Program-made: the position numbers and the translations under genes
Assembly (NCBI GenBank): GCA_903842855.1
Contig: CAIMNT010000055.1
Coordinates: 1 to 16,976, forward strand
DNA from: an uncultured Actinomycetes bacterium
GTDB taxonomy: Bacteria > Actinomycetota > Actinomycetes > Nanopelagicales > Nanopelagicaceae
Direction of reading: 5' to 3'
Length of the DNA stretch: 16,976 nt
In this document: one piece after another, positions 1 to 7,635 of the stretch
How the letters are laid out: every line of letters begins with the position of its first letter
Numbering within the stretch: the first letter of the stretch is position 1
Notes under the pieces: model-generated
The model's database searches: none
What the model was told of the DNA's origin: nothing
Seen by the model: the letters and a program-made list of their open reading frames with translations, nothing else

Positions 1-506
1 AGGCCACTGGCGGAACACTTGTTGATGACAAGTCTGTTGCTGGTTGGGATAACACCCTTGCAGGAACAATCTTCGAACAACAGCTCACAAAGGCAGGCAA
101 CAAGCTTGACGCTGTAGTTTCAGCTAACGAAGGCCTTGGCCTTGCAGCTGTAGCTGTTCTTAAGAAGAACAACCTCAATGGCAAGACTTGCGTATCAGGA
201 CAAGATGCATCAGCAGCTGGTCTTGCAGCAATCTTGACTGGTGATCTTTCAAACACCGTTTACAAGCCAATCGCTCAAGAGGCTAACGCTGCTGCTTCAC
301 TTGCCATCTCATTGGTTAAGGGAACAAAGGCTGCTACAAACGGTTCAGTTAAGGATGGCGCACGCGTTGTTCCATCAGTTCTCTTGACACCAACAACAAT
401 CACCAAGAAGAACGTCGAAGTAACTGTTACAGACAAGTTCCGTACAGCTGCTGAGATTTGCGCCATCGCTGGCGCAGCCGCTTGTGCCGCTAACGGCGTT
501 AAGTAA
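1..506 (+). CDS. xylF: D-xylose-binding protein XylF of the sugar ABC transporter, C-terminal part
   Basis: This is the 3' part of a periplasmic-binding-protein gene, open from the left edge. The first whole codon is at 3 and TAA is at 504-506, giving 167 visible residues. The protein would catch the sugar outside the membrane and hand it to the permease. XylF-type features are visible: LDAVVSANEG, then VSGQDAS (from base 192), a TVYKPI segment and VPSVLLTP near the end, in the order and spacing of the C-terminal lobe of xylose-binding proteins. The extreme C-terminus carries three cysteines within a small-residue stretch, which is less usual. Codon use looks biased to few codons (aag, ctt, gca), as expected for an abundant binding protein. 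It is followed by a terminator and then the ATPase and permease genes. Xylose as substrate is supported by the sequence and by xylA nearby, but a related pentose is possible. Confidence 0.87.
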   Translation, partial: ATGGTLVDDKSVAGWDNTLAGTIFEQQLTKAGNKLDAVVSANEGLGLAAVAVLKKNNLNGKTCVSGQDASAAGLAAILTGDLSNTVYKPIAQEANAAASLAISLVKGTKAATNGSVKDGARVVPSVLLTPTTITKKNVEVTVTDKFRTAAEICAIAGAAACAANGVK

Positions 507-551
507 GGTTAAAACCTTCTTAGCAGTTAGTTTCAAGCAGTAAATGATGTG

Positions 552-590
552 AAACTGGGCCGGAGATAAGATCTCCGGCCCAGTTTTTTT
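552..590 (+). terminator. Strong intrinsic terminator between xylF and the ATPase gene
   Basis: A perfect 16-bp inverted repeat pairs 552-567 with 571-586, closing on the three-base loop AAG, and is followed by a run of T up to 590. It lies 45 bases after the xylF stop and 60 bases before the next start. Its position inside a transporter operon suggests that it lowers read-through, so that the binding protein is made in excess over the membrane parts. A separate promoter for the ATPase gene in 591-640 is possible, but none is clear. Confidence 0.9.
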
Positions 591-649
591 AGTTATAGTG
601 GCGCCTTAGAACTTATGCGCAACCTCAGTTTCTTCGACAGGAGTATTAA

Positions 650-1408
650 GTGAGCGAACCTATTCTTTCACTGCGTGGCATAAATAAATCGTTCGGACCT
701 GTTCATGTATTGAAGCATGTTGATTTCGATGCATACGCCGGAAAGGTCACCGCGCTAGTAGGTGATAATGGCGCAGGAAAGAGTACTCTTATCAAATGCA
801 TTGCAGGAATTTATACCGCTGAATCTGGCGATATTTTCTTCGAGGGTAACAAGGTCGAAATACATGGCCCACGAGATTCAACTGACTTAGGAATTGAAGT
901 TGTGTATCAGGATCTAGCGCTTTGCGACAACCTCGACATCGTTCAGAACATGTTCCTAGGACGCGAAGAGAGAACCGGTGTCGTACTAGATGAGACTCAC
1001 ATGGAGTCGCTCGCCGCAAAGACTTTAGATGGACTTTCAGTAAGAACCGTAAAATCTATCCGACAGACCGTTTCATCACTCTCTGGTGGACAACGCCAGA
1101 CGGTAGCTATCGCTCGCGCGGTCTTATGGAATTCCAAAGTGGTTATCTTGGATGAGCCAACGGCAGCTCTGGGTGTCGCTCAAACTGAGCAAGTTCTGAA
1201 ATTGGTTCGCAGATTGGCAGATAATGGGTTGGCGGTCATTTTAATCAGCCACAACCTTAATGATGTCTTTGAAGTCGCTGACTACATCGCTCCCCTTTAC
1301 TTAGGAACGATGGCCGCTCAAGTTGAATCGAAGAATGTAAAGGCAAGCCAAGTGGTTGAACTTATTACGACCGGAAAATCTGAAGGAATTGTAGGAGCCA
1401 AAGCATGA
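650..1408 (+). CDS. xylG: Xylose/CUT2-type ABC transporter ATP-binding protein, single-domain
   Basis: This cytoplasmic ATPase would power sugar uptake. All the ABC motifs are present in order: Walker A GDNGAGKST at residues 38-46, Q-loop Gln87, signature LSGGQ at 144-148, Walker B VVILDEP at 164-170 and switch His201. It has 252 residues and one nucleotide-binding domain, whereas E. coli XylG has two fused domains in about 510 residues. It should therefore act as a homodimer, like the short FrcA-type ATPases. The GTG start at 650 has an AGGAG at 639-643, six bases upstream. The stop overlaps the permease ATG in an ATGA, so the two are translationally coupled. The family is certain; substrate assignment rests on the XylF and XylA neighbours. 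Confidence 0.88.
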   Translation: MSEPILSLRGINKSFGPVHVLKHVDFDAYAGKVTALVGDNGAGKSTLIKCIAGIYTAESGDIFFEGNKVEIHGPRDSTDLGIEVVYQDLALCDNLDIVQNMFLGREERTGVVLDETHMESLAAKTLDGLSVRTVKSIRQTVSSLSGGQRQTVAIARAVLWNSKVVILDEPTAALGVAQTEQVLKLVRRLADNGLAVILISHNLNDVFEVADYIAPLYLGTMAAQVESKNVKASQVVELITTGKSEGIVGAKA

Positions 1409-2643
1409 GCGTAAATACAGATAGCCTCGCAGCAACCGAAGAAGCGACTCTTAAAACAGTTGTCTCCGACTATATAGCCAAGATTAAATCTGGCGATATT
1501 GGCGCTCTTCCCGCTCTCCTTGGCTTAGTCACACTTGGACTTGTCTTCTCCTTCTCATCTCAATTCTTTTTAACTGCCCGAAACATTGCAAACTTAATAA
1601 CCCAATCCACACCAGTAATGGTGATTGCAATGGGACTGGTCTTTGTTCTCTTGCTCGGCGAGATTGACCTATCTGCTGGTTTCGCATCTGGTGTCTGCGG
1701 TGCAACCATGGTTCTTCTGATCAATGATCATAAATTCCCGTGGTACGCAGCCCTTCTGGTAAGCATCATTGTCGGAGTAGCTCTTGGTTGGTTCATGGGC
1801 ACGTTGGTTGCACGCCTACGAATCCCATCCTTCGTGGTGACGCTCTCTACATTCTTAGCCTTCCAAGGAATCCTCTTGCTCATGGCTGGTAATGGCGGAA
1901 CCATATTGCTCCAAGATCGCTTCATCATCGCAGTTGAGAACAACAACTTGACTCCAACTGTTAGTTGGATCTTCGCAATCGCCAGCGTGGCTATCTATGT
2001 TGGACTGGGACTCAATCGCATCCTTCACCGCCGCCGTAAAAACCTTAAGTCTGAACTATTCAAAGTTTGGGTTGCCAAGAATGCAGCGTTGACAGTCATT
2101 GGCCTTGGATTGACCTACGTTCTCAACCTGCAACGTGGAAACCCGCCAAATAGCAGTATCAAAGGAATCCCTATTGTGGTCCCCGTGCTTCTTGCAATTT
2201 TGGTTGCGGGAACCTTCCTTCTCAATCGCACTGTATTTGGACGCCACTTGTATGCAGTTGGTGGCAATGCAGAGGCAGCTCGTCGCTCCGGTATCAACGT
2301 TCGGCGAGTGCGCACCATAGCTTTCATGCTCTGTTCTGGACTTGCCGCGGTTGCAGGAATGCTCTTCTCTTCCATCTCCAACTCGATCTCACCAACGACT
2401 GGTGGCGGAACCACACTGCTCTATGCAGTGGGCGCAGCAGTTATTGGTGGAACCTCATTGTTCGGAGGTAAGGGAAAACTTCGCGATGCCATTCTCGGTG
2501 GACTCGTCGTCGCTATCATCAACAATGGAATGGGACTCTTGGGCTTTAGCCCAGGAACTCAATATCTCGTTACTGGCGGAGTCTTGTTGGTCTCTGCATC
2601 TGTAGATGCCATCTCCCGCAAAGGCGCAAATGTAGCCAATTAA
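1405..2643 (+). CDS. xylH: Xylose/CUT2-type ABC transporter permease
   Basis: A 412-residue polytopic membrane protein of the BPD_transp_2 family forms the transport channel. It has a cytoplasmic N-terminus of about 33 residues, then many hydrophobic helices. Family hallmarks are GEIDLSAG at residues 85-92, the cytoplasmic coupling segment VGGNAEAARRSGI from residue 285, and GGTSLFGGKG before the last helices. A basic patch near residues 206-217 (RRRKNLKSELFK) joins two helix blocks and marks the longer XylH-like permeases. An AGGAG at 1393-1397 lies seven bases before ATG, inside the end of the ATPase gene. The gene closes the operon and is followed by a two-way terminator. Confidence 0.88.
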   Translation: MSVNTDSLAATEEATLKTVVSDYIAKIKSGDIGALPALLGLVTLGLVFSFSSQFFLTARNIANLITQSTPVMVIAMGLVFVLLLGEIDLSAGFASGVCGATMVLLINDHKFPWYAALLVSIIVGVALGWFMGTLVARLRIPSFVVTLSTFLAFQGILLLMAGNGGTILLQDRFIIAVENNNLTPTVSWIFAIASVAIYVGLGLNRILHRRRKNLKSELFKVWVAKNAALTVIGLGLTYVLNLQRGNPPNSSIKGIPIVVPVLLAILVAGTFLLNRTVFGRHLYAVGGNAEAARRSGINVRRVRTIAFMLCSGLAAVAGMLFSSISNSISPTTGGGTTLLYAVGAAVIGGTSLFGGKGKLRDAILGGLVVAIINNGMGLLGFSPGTQYLVTGGVLLVSASVDAISRKGANVAN

Positions 2644-2663
2644 CGCTCGCTCATATCCCAAAT

Positions 2664-2696
2664 AAAAAAGGCGCCTCATGGGAGGCGCCTTTTTTT
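2664..2696. terminator. Bidirectional intrinsic terminator between xylH and xylA
   Basis: GGCGCCTC (2670-2677) pairs with GAGGCGCC (2682-2689) around the loop ATGG. Six A precede the stem and seven T follow it, so both strands read as a GC stem with a U tail. It sits between the stops of two convergent genes and should end transcripts from both sides. Confidence 0.93.
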
Positions 2697-2712
2697 GATC
2701 TCAACTTAACAA

Positions 2713-3870
2713 CTACTCCTTGACACCCATCAGATGTTCAAGTGCTAGTTGATCAATCTTTTCGTAGCCATAACCGCGAGCTCCAGCGAGTTCCACATCA
2801 AATGATGGGTCTGCCAGATCACGCCAGCTCTCCCCGGCTGCCAAAGTTGGAATCTCGAGCTGATCAATACGCGATTCCTTCATCGCATCAATGACCCGTG
2901 GGTCGTTGCGGAATGCGATGGCGCGCTCTTTGAGGGCAAGGTAGGTGCGCATGTTTGCGCTGGCTGATTCCCATACTCCTGCATCATCTTCGGTACGTGC
3001 AGGCTTGTAATCAAAGTGCTTTGGACCTTGATAGTTATAACGCTCCAGCAGGTCGACTAGGAAGAATGCCGACTTCAAATCACCATGACCAAATACCAAA
3101 TCTTGATCGTACTTAGGACCGTGTTGACCGTTGAGATCGATGTGGAATAACTTCCCCTGCCAGAGCGCCTGGGCGATGCCGTGAACAAAGTTAAGTCCGG
3201 CCATCTGCTCATGTCCGACCTCTGGATTTACACCGACCATCTCTGGATTATCAAGAGTTTCAATGAAGGCTAGAGCGTGACCGATCGTCGGTAAGAAGAT
3301 ATCTCCGCGAGGCTCGTTGGGCTTAGGCTCGATTGCAAACTTGATGTCATAGCCCTTCTCCTTTACATAGCCACCGAGGATGTTAAAGCCCTCGCGATAG
3401 CGCTCAAGTGCTACATATGCATCCTTGGCACCATCTGACTCAGCCCCTTCACGTCCACCCCAACAGACGTAGATTTGAGCGCCTAACTCAGCTGCTAGAT
3501 CAATATTTCGCATCGCCTTCGCGAGCGCAAAGCGGCGGATATCGCGATCATTTGAAGTTAGCGCACCATCTTTAAAAATTGGATGACTAAAGAGATTGGT
3601 GGTTGCCATAGGGACCTTCATGCCGGTCTCTTCCAAGGCCTTCTTAAAGCGATGAATATGTCCGTTTCGTGCTGCATCATCGCTACCAAATGGAATTAGG
3701 TCATCGTCGTGGAAAGTCACGCCGTATGCACCGCGAGCCGCTAGCTCGTTTACAGAGCGGACGGGATCAAGTGGCGCGCGAGTCGCATCACCAAAGGGAT
3801 CACGAGCCTGCCATCCGACGGTCCAGAGACCAAAGGTGAACTTATCGGCGGGGGTCGGGGTTAAAGACAT
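2713..3870 (-). CDS. xylA: Xylose isomerase
   Basis: Converts D-xylose to D-xylulose (and glucose to fructose) in the cytoplasm, using two divalent metal ions. It has 385 residues, the length of the actinobacterial class I enzymes, and the Streptomyces residue numbers fit directly: His54 and Asp57 (ring opening), Trp137, Glu181 and Lys183, Glu217 and His220, Asp245, Asp255, Asp257 and Asp287. Every metal and catalytic position is intact. The ATG at 3868-3870 has GAGGAGAG upstream at a good distance. The gene faces xylH rather than joining its operon, so it has its own promoter in 3871-3968. No xylB is visible in the window. Confidence 0.97.
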   Translation of the reverse strand: MSLTPTPADKFTFGLWTVGWQARDPFGDATRAPLDPVRSVNELAARGAYGVTFHDDDLIPFGSDDAARNGHIHRFKKALEETGMKVPMATTNLFSHPIFKDGALTSNDRDIRRFALAKAMRNIDLAAELGAQIYVCWGGREGAESDGAKDAYVALERYREGFNILGGYVKEKGYDIKFAIEPKPNEPRGDIFLPTIGHALAFIETLDNPEMVGVNPEVGHEQMAGLNFVHGIAQALWQGKLFHIDLNGQHGPKYDQDLVFGHGDLKSAFFLVDLLERYNYQGPKHFDYKPARTEDDAGVWESASANMRTYLALKERAIAFRNDPRVIDAMKESRIDQLEIPTLAAGESWRDLADPSFDVELAGARGYGYEKIDQLALEHLMGVKE

Positions 3871-3890
3871 TTTCAGGCTCTCCTCTATGA

Positions 3891-3946
3891 GTACTGGCTA
3901 AATTCAAGTTGGGCTCATTTGGTACTGGGCCTAACCTACCCGTACC
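3891..3946. promoter_or_regulatory. Candidate xylA promoter/operator region with GTACTGG repeats
   Basis: GTACTGG occurs at 3891-3897 and again at 3922-3928, 31 bases apart or about three helical turns. An imperfect inverted match, GGTACTGGG at 3921-3929 against CCCGTACC at 3939-3946, surrounds a possible minus-strand -10 hexamer TAGGTT (3933-3938). This would suit a sugar-responsive repressor acting on xylA. Regulator and exact site are not known from the window. Confidence 0.3.
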
Positions 3947-3968
3947 CTTACCGCTTATCTACCCTCCA

Positions 3969-4052
3969 GCGGGAGTGGTGAAATGGCAGACACGCAGGTC
4001 TTAGGAACCTGTGTCTTCGGACGTGCGGGTTCAAGTCCCGCCTCCCGCACCA
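3969..4052 (+). tRNA. tRNA-Leu, anticodon UAG
   Basis: A full class II tRNA can be folded by hand. The acceptor stem pairs GCGGGAG (3969-3975) with CTCCCGC (4042-4048), with discriminator A4049 and an encoded CCA at 4050-4052. The anticodon stem CAGGT/ACCTG encloses the loop CTTAGGA, with anticodon TAG at 4002-4004. A long variable arm has GTC-TTCG-GAC at 4013-4022. The T arm is GCGGG-TTCAAGT-CCCGC at 4025-4041. Anticodon, long variable arm and A73 all fit leucine; it would read CUA and other CUN codons. TATCTA at 3956-3961 could be its -10 element. Confidence 0.97.
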
Positions 4053-4088
4053 GTCGTCTTAGGCGCTGGCATCGCGCCTCTTTACGAC
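4053..4088 (+). terminator. Hairpin directly after the tRNA, possible terminator
   Basis: An outer stem GTCGT (4053-4057) / ACGAC (4084-4088) encloses an inner stem AGGCGC (4061-4066) / GCGCCT (4074-4079), with a short T-rich inner loop. It begins at the base after the tRNA CCA end. It has no real U run after it, so it may be a weak terminator or a 3'-processing guide for the tRNA. Confidence 0.4.
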
Positions 4089-4127
4089 ACTAGGTCGAGT
4101 AGGCAATGATTGAATAAGCGCACCGAC

Positions 4128-4134
4128 GGAAGGA
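4128..4134 (+). promoter_or_regulatory. Ribosome binding site that fixes the start at 4143
   Basis: GGAAGGA lies eight bases before the ATG at 4143. It favours that ATG over the in-frame TTG at 4110, which has nothing similar before it. Confidence 0.7.
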
Positions 4135-4142
4135 CCCCCCAG

Positions 4143-5000
4143 ATGGCCGAGAAGAATTTCCGCTCTTGGATCGGATTTAAAGATGAAACAGCGAATTCCT
4201 CGGGAGCCGCAAACGTCCAATCAGGTCAACCAACTGTCAAAACGGCAGTGCCTGGTACACCAAATCAAAGCACGCTGGATCGAATTCGCGCGCTAGAAGC
4301 CGAACTCGCAGACCTTCGCGCTCGCCGGGACATCACAAGTCTTACCCGCGAGGAATTTGAAATTCTAGCTACCGAGACCGCAACATCTTTGATTAAGACT
4401 GCGCAAGCACGTGAGGCTCGTGCCGTCGCTACTGCCGAACGCGCCTTAACTGAAGCAGAGAGAGCGGCCAAACAATTAGCCGAGACCGCCGAGAGCAAGG
4501 CTCGCGCCGCACTTCAGAGCGCTGAGAGCCGCGGACGGAAATATTTAGAGGCGGCTGAAACAGAGGCGAGAGAGGCCATCGCTAAAGCAACTAAAGCTGC
4601 ACAAGATTTGATCGATTCCAAGCATCGCGAGGCGAACACGATTACATCGGCTGCTAAACGAGAGGCAGATCGCGTTATCACCGAAGCAACTACTGATATC
4701 GCAAACTTTAAGAGTTGGCTGACTGATGCGGTGAGCGAATCTGAGCGATTGCAGAAGATTCATAATCAAGCGCTAGCCGCCGCCGAAGAGGGAATACGTC
4801 AGAGCCGTGCTCGAATTTCAACGGCCTTCGAACGTTTAGCCGCACTCGGTCTGCAAATAGAAGAGGCTCTCGACGAGAAACATCGCCCCAAGGAAAAAGA
4901 GTTCACCCGTCCCGCATCAACAACGGCGGCGAAGCCGGCTGCCAAGAAAGCTCCTGCCGCAACCCGCAAGAGTGTGGGAAAAGCTCCAAAGCATAAGTAA
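4143..5000 (+). CDS. Alanine-rich coiled-coil protein with basic C-terminal tail, function unknown
   Basis: 285 residues from the ATG at 4143. Residues 1-42 are polar and probably disordered. Residues 43-245 form a nearly unbroken charged, Ala-rich helix expected to be a long coiled coil. It resembles DivIVA/Wag31-like or ATP-synthase-b-like rods, but I see no DivIVA N-terminal motif. Residues 250-285 are rich in Lys, Ala and Pro (AAKPAAKKAPAATRK), like histone H1 tails and DNA-binding tails of actinobacterial nucleoid proteins. There is no membrane segment or signal peptide, so it should be cytoplasmic. Its TAA overlaps the next ATG (TAATG), tying it to the acyltransferase. A scaffold role at the envelope or nucleoid is a guess from this layout; the function is not recognised. 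Confidence 0.8.
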   Translation: MAEKNFRSWIGFKDETANSSGAANVQSGQPTVKTAVPGTPNQSTLDRIRALEAELADLRARRDITSLTREEFEILATETATSLIKTAQAREARAVATAERALTEAERAAKQLAETAESKARAALQSAESRGRKYLEAAETEAREAIAKATKAAQDLIDSKHREANTITSAAKREADRVITEATTDIANFKSWLTDAVSESERLQKIHNQALAAAEEGIRQSRARISTAFERLAALGLQIEEALDEKHRPKEKEFTRPASTTAAKPAAKKAPAATRKSVGKAPKHK

Positions 5001-6778
5001 TGGCGGAAAAACCCTCCCGCTATATTGCGCCCATTGATGGTTTGCGCGCGCTTGCAGTAACGGCGGTGATTCTTTACCACCTAGGAATCTCTTGGATACC
5101 TGGTGGATTTTTAGGTGTAGATCTCTTCTTTGTAATCAGCGGCTATGTCATCACGCGCCTTTTGCTCGATTCGATTATGAGCAAAGGCGGATTAGATCTA
5201 CGCGAATTTTATTGGGCGCGTATTCGACGCCTGGCTCCACCGCTTTTATTCATGGTGGCTGGTACTACTTTCATCATCGCTGCATGGAAACCCGATGCCA
5301 TACATCGCTTCTTGAGTGATCTCCCTTATGTGCTAACCGGTAGCGAAAATTGGCATTTAGTGGCGGTCCACCAGGATTATTTTCAGGCTGTAGGCAGGCC
5401 TCCACTCCTTCAGCACACCTGGTCGCTCGGAGTAGAAATTCAGTTCTATATTTTATGGCCCCTTATTTTGTTACTCATCTTGCGCTATCTAGGAAAGAAA
5501 CGAGTTGTTCAAAGTTCCCTCGTCATAGCATTTATCTCTGGTCTCGCTCTCTTTATATATTCCCTTCATGTCGATGCCAGCTCCACAAATCAAATCAGCC
5601 ATATCTACTTCGGAACTGATACTCACAGTCTCGGGCTCTTTCTAGGAGCCGCACTGGCCGTGAGTTGGGTACCGACAAATCTAGATAGAAATATCTCGCA
5701 ACGGGCACAAGATTTTGTCGATGGCATTGGCGTGGTTGGATTCCTGGGTCTGCTCTGTACCTTCTTCTTCATTGACGAATCTCATCCAGCCCTCTATCGA
5801 ATCGCCTTTCCCCTTGCTGCGATCTTCGGTTGTGCCGTCCTTACCTCGTTAGTGCATCCAGCATCTCGCTTCTCACCGCTACTTAGTTCAAAGCCCATAG
5901 TTTGGATCGGTCAACGCTCCTACGGCATCTATTTATGGCACTGGGTCATCTTCCAAGTAACCCGACCAAATGTAGATTTAGCTGGAGCCAATTGGGCTAT
6001 CAACTGCGCCAGAATTCTCGTCGTTGTGGCACTTGCCGATATCTCATTACGTTGGATTGAAATACCTATCCGTCGTGGCCGACTTTCAAATTGGTTCCGC
6101 GGAATGAAATATCGCGCACATTCTGCGCAACGACGTGAGAAAACGTTGGTCGTGTTTGGTGTAGCAGCCATTCTGCTCTCTACCTCTGGTGCCTCGTGGA
6201 CCGCGCTCCATGAGGCCTCCCGAACTCCCACAAGAGAAACCGCCGTCGTTCTTCGCACCCAACCGACCGCATCACCTACGGCTGTCCCGGGCCCATCGGC
6301 GACGCCAACACCGAAGCTTGGTCTCTGGGTTACGGGTGATTCAATCATCCTTGGTATCCGAGCCAAATTGCAGAACCACTTCCCCATTGCGCTGATAAAC
6401 GCTCGTGTGGGCAGACAGATCGGTGAATTGATCCAAGTAGTTCAGAACGATCGCGTCGGACTAGAAAATTCCACCGTCATTTTTGATTTAGGAAACAATA
6501 ATCGCCTTACCGAAAGTGATGTTCGTACTCTCTTCGATCTGCTCAAGAGTCAACCCAAGATGATTGTGGTGGATACCGCCGTTCCACGCAGCTGGAGAGA
6601 TGACAACAATCTTCTTATTCAGAAGGTCATCGCAGATTACCCAGAAGCCCACTTAATTGATTGGGCCACTATCTCGGCTGGACACCCGGAGTACTTCGCG
6701 CCAGATGGAGTACATCTGAGCGATGCAGGTGGCAATGTCTACGTAAGCGCTATTTTAGAAGCGCTCAAGGCACCGTGA
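5000..6778 (+). CDS. Membrane acyltransferase (acyltransferase-3 family) fused to an SGNH domain, OafA/OatA-like
   Basis: 592 residues in two parts. The first part, to about residue 400, is a multi-helix Acyl_transf_3 domain with DGLRALAV (13-20), conserved His27 in the YH pair and GFLGVDLFFVISGY (36-49); it would pass an acyl group across the membrane. A Thr/Pro/Ser-rich linker (about 408-438) leads to an outer SGNH hydrolase-fold domain with GDS (nucleophile Ser448) and DGVH (Asp569, His572). This build and length match the OatA/OafA proteins that O-acetylate peptidoglycan or surface polysaccharides. The acceptor cannot be read from the sequence. The start overlaps the upstream TAA (TAATG), so expression depends on the coiled-coil gene before it. 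It ends 14 bases from a convergent gene, with no terminator visible. Confidence 0.88.
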   Translation: MAEKPSRYIAPIDGLRALAVTAVILYHLGISWIPGGFLGVDLFFVISGYVITRLLLDSIMSKGGLDLREFYWARIRRLAPPLLFMVAGTTFIIAAWKPDAIHRFLSDLPYVLTGSENWHLVAVHQDYFQAVGRPPLLQHTWSLGVEIQFYILWPLILLLILRYLGKKRVVQSSLVIAFISGLALFIYSLHVDASSTNQISHIYFGTDTHSLGLFLGAALAVSWVPTNLDRNISQRAQDFVDGIGVVGFLGLLCTFFFIDESHPALYRIAFPLAAIFGCAVLTSLVHPASRFSPLLSSKPIVWIGQRSYGIYLWHWVIFQVTRPNVDLAGANWAINCARILVVVALADISLRWIEIPIRRGRLSNWFRGMKYRAHSAQRREKTLVVFGVAAILLSTSGASWTALHEASRTPTRETAVVLRTQPTASPTAVPGPSATPTPKLGLWVTGDSIILGIRAKLQNHFPIALINARVGRQIGELIQVVQNDRVGLENSTVIFDLGNNNRLTESDVRTLFDLLKSQPKMIVVDTAVPRSWRDDNNLLIQKVIADYPEAHLIDWATISAGHPEYFAPDGVHLSDAGGNVYVSAILEALKAP

Positions 6779-6792
6779 AAAAATCTATCGGG

Positions 6793-7635
6793 CTAGTTGT
6801 ATTGGCCTGGAAGACCAAAGACCTTTCCAGCAACGGTATTTCCATCGGCATAAACGGCTGAGATCTTAAATGAGGTCCAACCATCGCTACTGGTTTCGGT
6901 GACGTTGAGGGTTAGTTGAGTTGTTGGAACTGTGGCAATCAACTTAAAGGCGCCGCCATCAGATGCAGCTTCAACGTTATAAGTCGTTGGAGCGTTATTT
7001 TTATCTGCTGGGTACCAGTAAATGGTCGCACCAGTTGCGTTGTAGTGCGCCACGATTCCAATAGGTGCTAGATCACTGGCAGGCGCCACAGTAGGCGTGG
7101 TTGCTGGAGTCGGCTCGGCGCTAGGAGTATTAGACGGTGTGGTCATTTCGGTTGGCGATGAAGTATCCGATGGAGTACTTGTCGCACTTGCTACAGGCGT
7201 TGGTGTAGTTGTGGGAGATACATTTGAAGCCTTGTGATTGCGGGCGACGACCAATATGGCAATCAGGATTACTCCGACTACTACCCAGAGAACTACACGA
7301 GAAGAAGATTTTTCAATCGGGGTCGGACCTGTCGTCGGAGCCGAGCTAGATACAGGGGCCGGTGGCTTCGAGTCGCTTGTGACGACGGATGGAGCGGGTT
7401 CCACCGCGTTTGAGGGAGTAAAGGTCGATACTGCAGGAATCACAATACGCGTAGGGGCCTCTGGCGCGACGCTCTTTTTAGCAGCGGCTCGCTTCGCAGG
7501 AGCCTTCTTAGCTACCGCTTTCTTAGCTACCGCTTTTTTAACAGTTGCCTTCTTTGCAGCAACCTTCTTAGCGGGGGCCTTCTTTGCTACCGCCTTCTTT
7601 GCGGCTGCCTTTTTAGCGGTCTTCTTGACTGCCAC
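6793..7635 (-). CDS. Membrane protein with histone-H1-like Lys/Ala repeat tail and outer FN3/Ig-like domain
   Basis: 280 residues with an unusual order of parts. Residues 2-56 are eleven five-residue repeats of AKKAx type, with about 21 Lys and one Arg. Residues 57-112 are a Pro/Ser/Thr linker. Residues 115-131 are a single hydrophobic helix (VLWVVVGVILIAILVVA). Residues 136-187 are a second Thr/Pro/Ser linker. Residues 188-280 look like one beta-sandwich of fibronectin III type (IYWYP, YNVEA, FKISAVY). By charge the basic tail should lie in the cytoplasm and the sandwich outside. GTG at 7633-7635 is chosen because GAGGAG precedes it by six bases. A TTGACA at 7691-7696 (minus strand) may be a -35 element, but I see no good -10 for it. 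The tail could bind DNA, RNA or acidic polymers; the protein's function is unknown. Confidence 0.82.
   Translation of the reverse strand: MAVKKTAKKAAAKKAVAKKAPAKKVAAKKATVKKAVAKKAVAKKAPAKRAAAKKSVAPEAPTRIVIPAVSTFTPSNAVEPAPSVVTSDSKPPAPVSSSAPTTGPTPIEKSSSRVVLWVVVGVILIAILVVARNHKASNVSPTTTPTPVASATSTPSDTSSPTEMTTPSNTPSAEPTPATTPTVAPASDLAPIGIVAHYNATGATIYWYPADKNNAPTTYNVEAASDGGAFKLIATVPTTQLTLNVTETSSDGWTSFKISAVYADGNTVAGKVFGLPGQYN
7468..7632 (-). repeat. Eleven tandem degenerate 15-bp units coding Lys/Ala pentads
   Basis: The units encode pentads such as AKKAA, AKKAV, AKKAP, AKKVA and VKKAV, with KK kept in all but one (KR). The DNA is less regular than the protein, so the pattern is kept at the amino-acid level. 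This tract could slip during replication and vary in length between strains. Confidence 0.85.

Noticed and set aside
4110..4142. TTG start giving an 11-residue extension of the coiled-coil protein
   Set aside because: The ATG at 4143 has GGAAGGA at eight bases; the TTG has no site before it.
5929..6387. 152-residue minus-strand open frame
   Set aside because: It lies opposite the acyltransferase/SGNH gene, has no ribosome binding site and no recognisable motif.
7468..7632. Repeat tract as a CRISPR array or mobile element
   Set aside because: The units are contiguous, in frame, 15 bp long and coding; there are no spacers, terminal repeats or transposase.
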